Source of the DNA: Bacillota bacterium
GTDB taxonomy: Bacteria > Bacillota > Clostridia > Lachnospirales > Cellulosilyticaceae
Direction of reading: 5' to 3'
Length of the DNA: 5,141 nucleotides
Assembly: GCA_023436395.1 (NCBI GenBank)
Contig: JAEZJJ010000103.1
Location: forward strand, 1 to 5,141
Below, in pieces: positions 5,008 through 5,141 of this stretch (positions are counted from its first letter, which is position 1; the number at the start of each line of letters is the position of its first letter). The notes below the pieces were generated by a model. The model had not been told where the DNA came from. It made no database searches and worked only from the letters and a program-made list of their open reading frames with translations. The position numbers and the translations under genes were made by a program.

Positions 5008-5141
5008 GGCAAAGTAAATAACCTCCTGAAGCAGAATCACCACATCTTCAATCTGAGGAACTGACCGGGTCAGCCAAGTCTCAATCTGTCGTTACAGGTA
5101 CCTCTGGACTTAAGGAAAATGTTCACTGATTGCCAGTGTAA
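5008..5141 (+). ncRNA. Structured RNA, 5' part (right copy, cut by window end)
   Basis: From 5058 onward this equals the left-hand RNA. It supplies the 5' region missing there: a hairpin pairing CCTC with GAGG (5022-5025/5055-5058) and TGAAG with CTTCA (5027-5031/5046-5050), which straddles the repeat edge visible in this window. The start at 5008 is inferred from the promoter spacing. Joined to the left-hand part this gives about 50 + 391 = 441 nt. Divergent from the NERD-HRDC gene. The 3' part and terminator of this copy lie outside the window, unless the source is circular. Confidence 0.65.
5058..5141 (+). repeat. Direct repeat, right copy (3' truncated by window edge)
   Basis: Identical to positions 1-84 over all 84 bases. 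The single base pattern on either side cannot define the repeat boundaries because the left copy has no upstream sequence here and this copy has no downstream sequence. See the left copy for the possible explanations. Confidence 0.97.

Noticed and set aside
1..5141. CRISPR array or retron
   Set aside because: There are no short regularly spaced repeats, no Cas gene and no reverse transcriptase. The only long direct repeat is the 84-bp pair 5 kb apart.
1..5141. Insertion sequence or transposon bounded by the repeats
   Set aside because: The repeated segments are direct rather than inverted, belong to the RNA gene, and no transposase or recombinase is encoded between them. A passive cassette remains possible and is listed as a finding.

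Overview
The window looks like an accessory region from a low-GC Gram-positive bacterium, most likely a clostridial member of the Firmicutes. Coding and intergenic DNA is strongly AT-rich, genes are preceded by purine-rich GGAGG/AAGGGG-type ribosome-binding sites, and the proteins are rich in Lys, Ile and Glu. No phage structural gene, transposase, integrase, reverse transcriptase, replication gene, tRNA or rRNA is visible.

Layout. Positions 1-391 hold the 3' part of a highly structured, apparently non-coding RNA on the + strand. It is about 45% GC by hand count, well above its surroundings, and ends in a textbook intrinsic terminator (348-391). Three protein genes follow, all on the - strand: a 120-aa protein of unknown family (400-762), an 821-aa protein joining an RNase J-like MBL/beta-CASP nuclease to a C-terminal PD-(D/E)XK-type nuclease domain (923-3388), and a 338-aa NERD-HRDC protein (3692-4708). 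A 25-codon ORF with its own ribosome-binding site (4722-4799) lies just upstream of the NERD gene. At the right edge, behind an AT-rich palindrome and a plausible + strand promoter, the same RNA gene begins again: 5058-5141 is identical base for base to 1-84.

How the parts relate. A unit of 5,057 bp (structured RNA, then oppositely oriented nuclease genes) returns to the start of the same RNA. Three explanations fit: two direct copies of an RNA gene flank a gene cassette; the cassette is tandemly repeated; or the source is a circular molecule or contig whose ends overlap by 84 bp. In the last case there is one RNA gene of about 440 nt. The sequence alone cannot separate these.

The most interesting possibility is an RNA-centred system: an unrecognised structured RNA of about 440 nt next to one gene with an RNA-processing-type nuclease fold and two genes with DNA-nuclease-type folds. 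Each protein domain is recognisable, but the RNA class, the 120-aa protein and the functional link between RNA and proteins are not established. Linking them is inference from proximity and layout.
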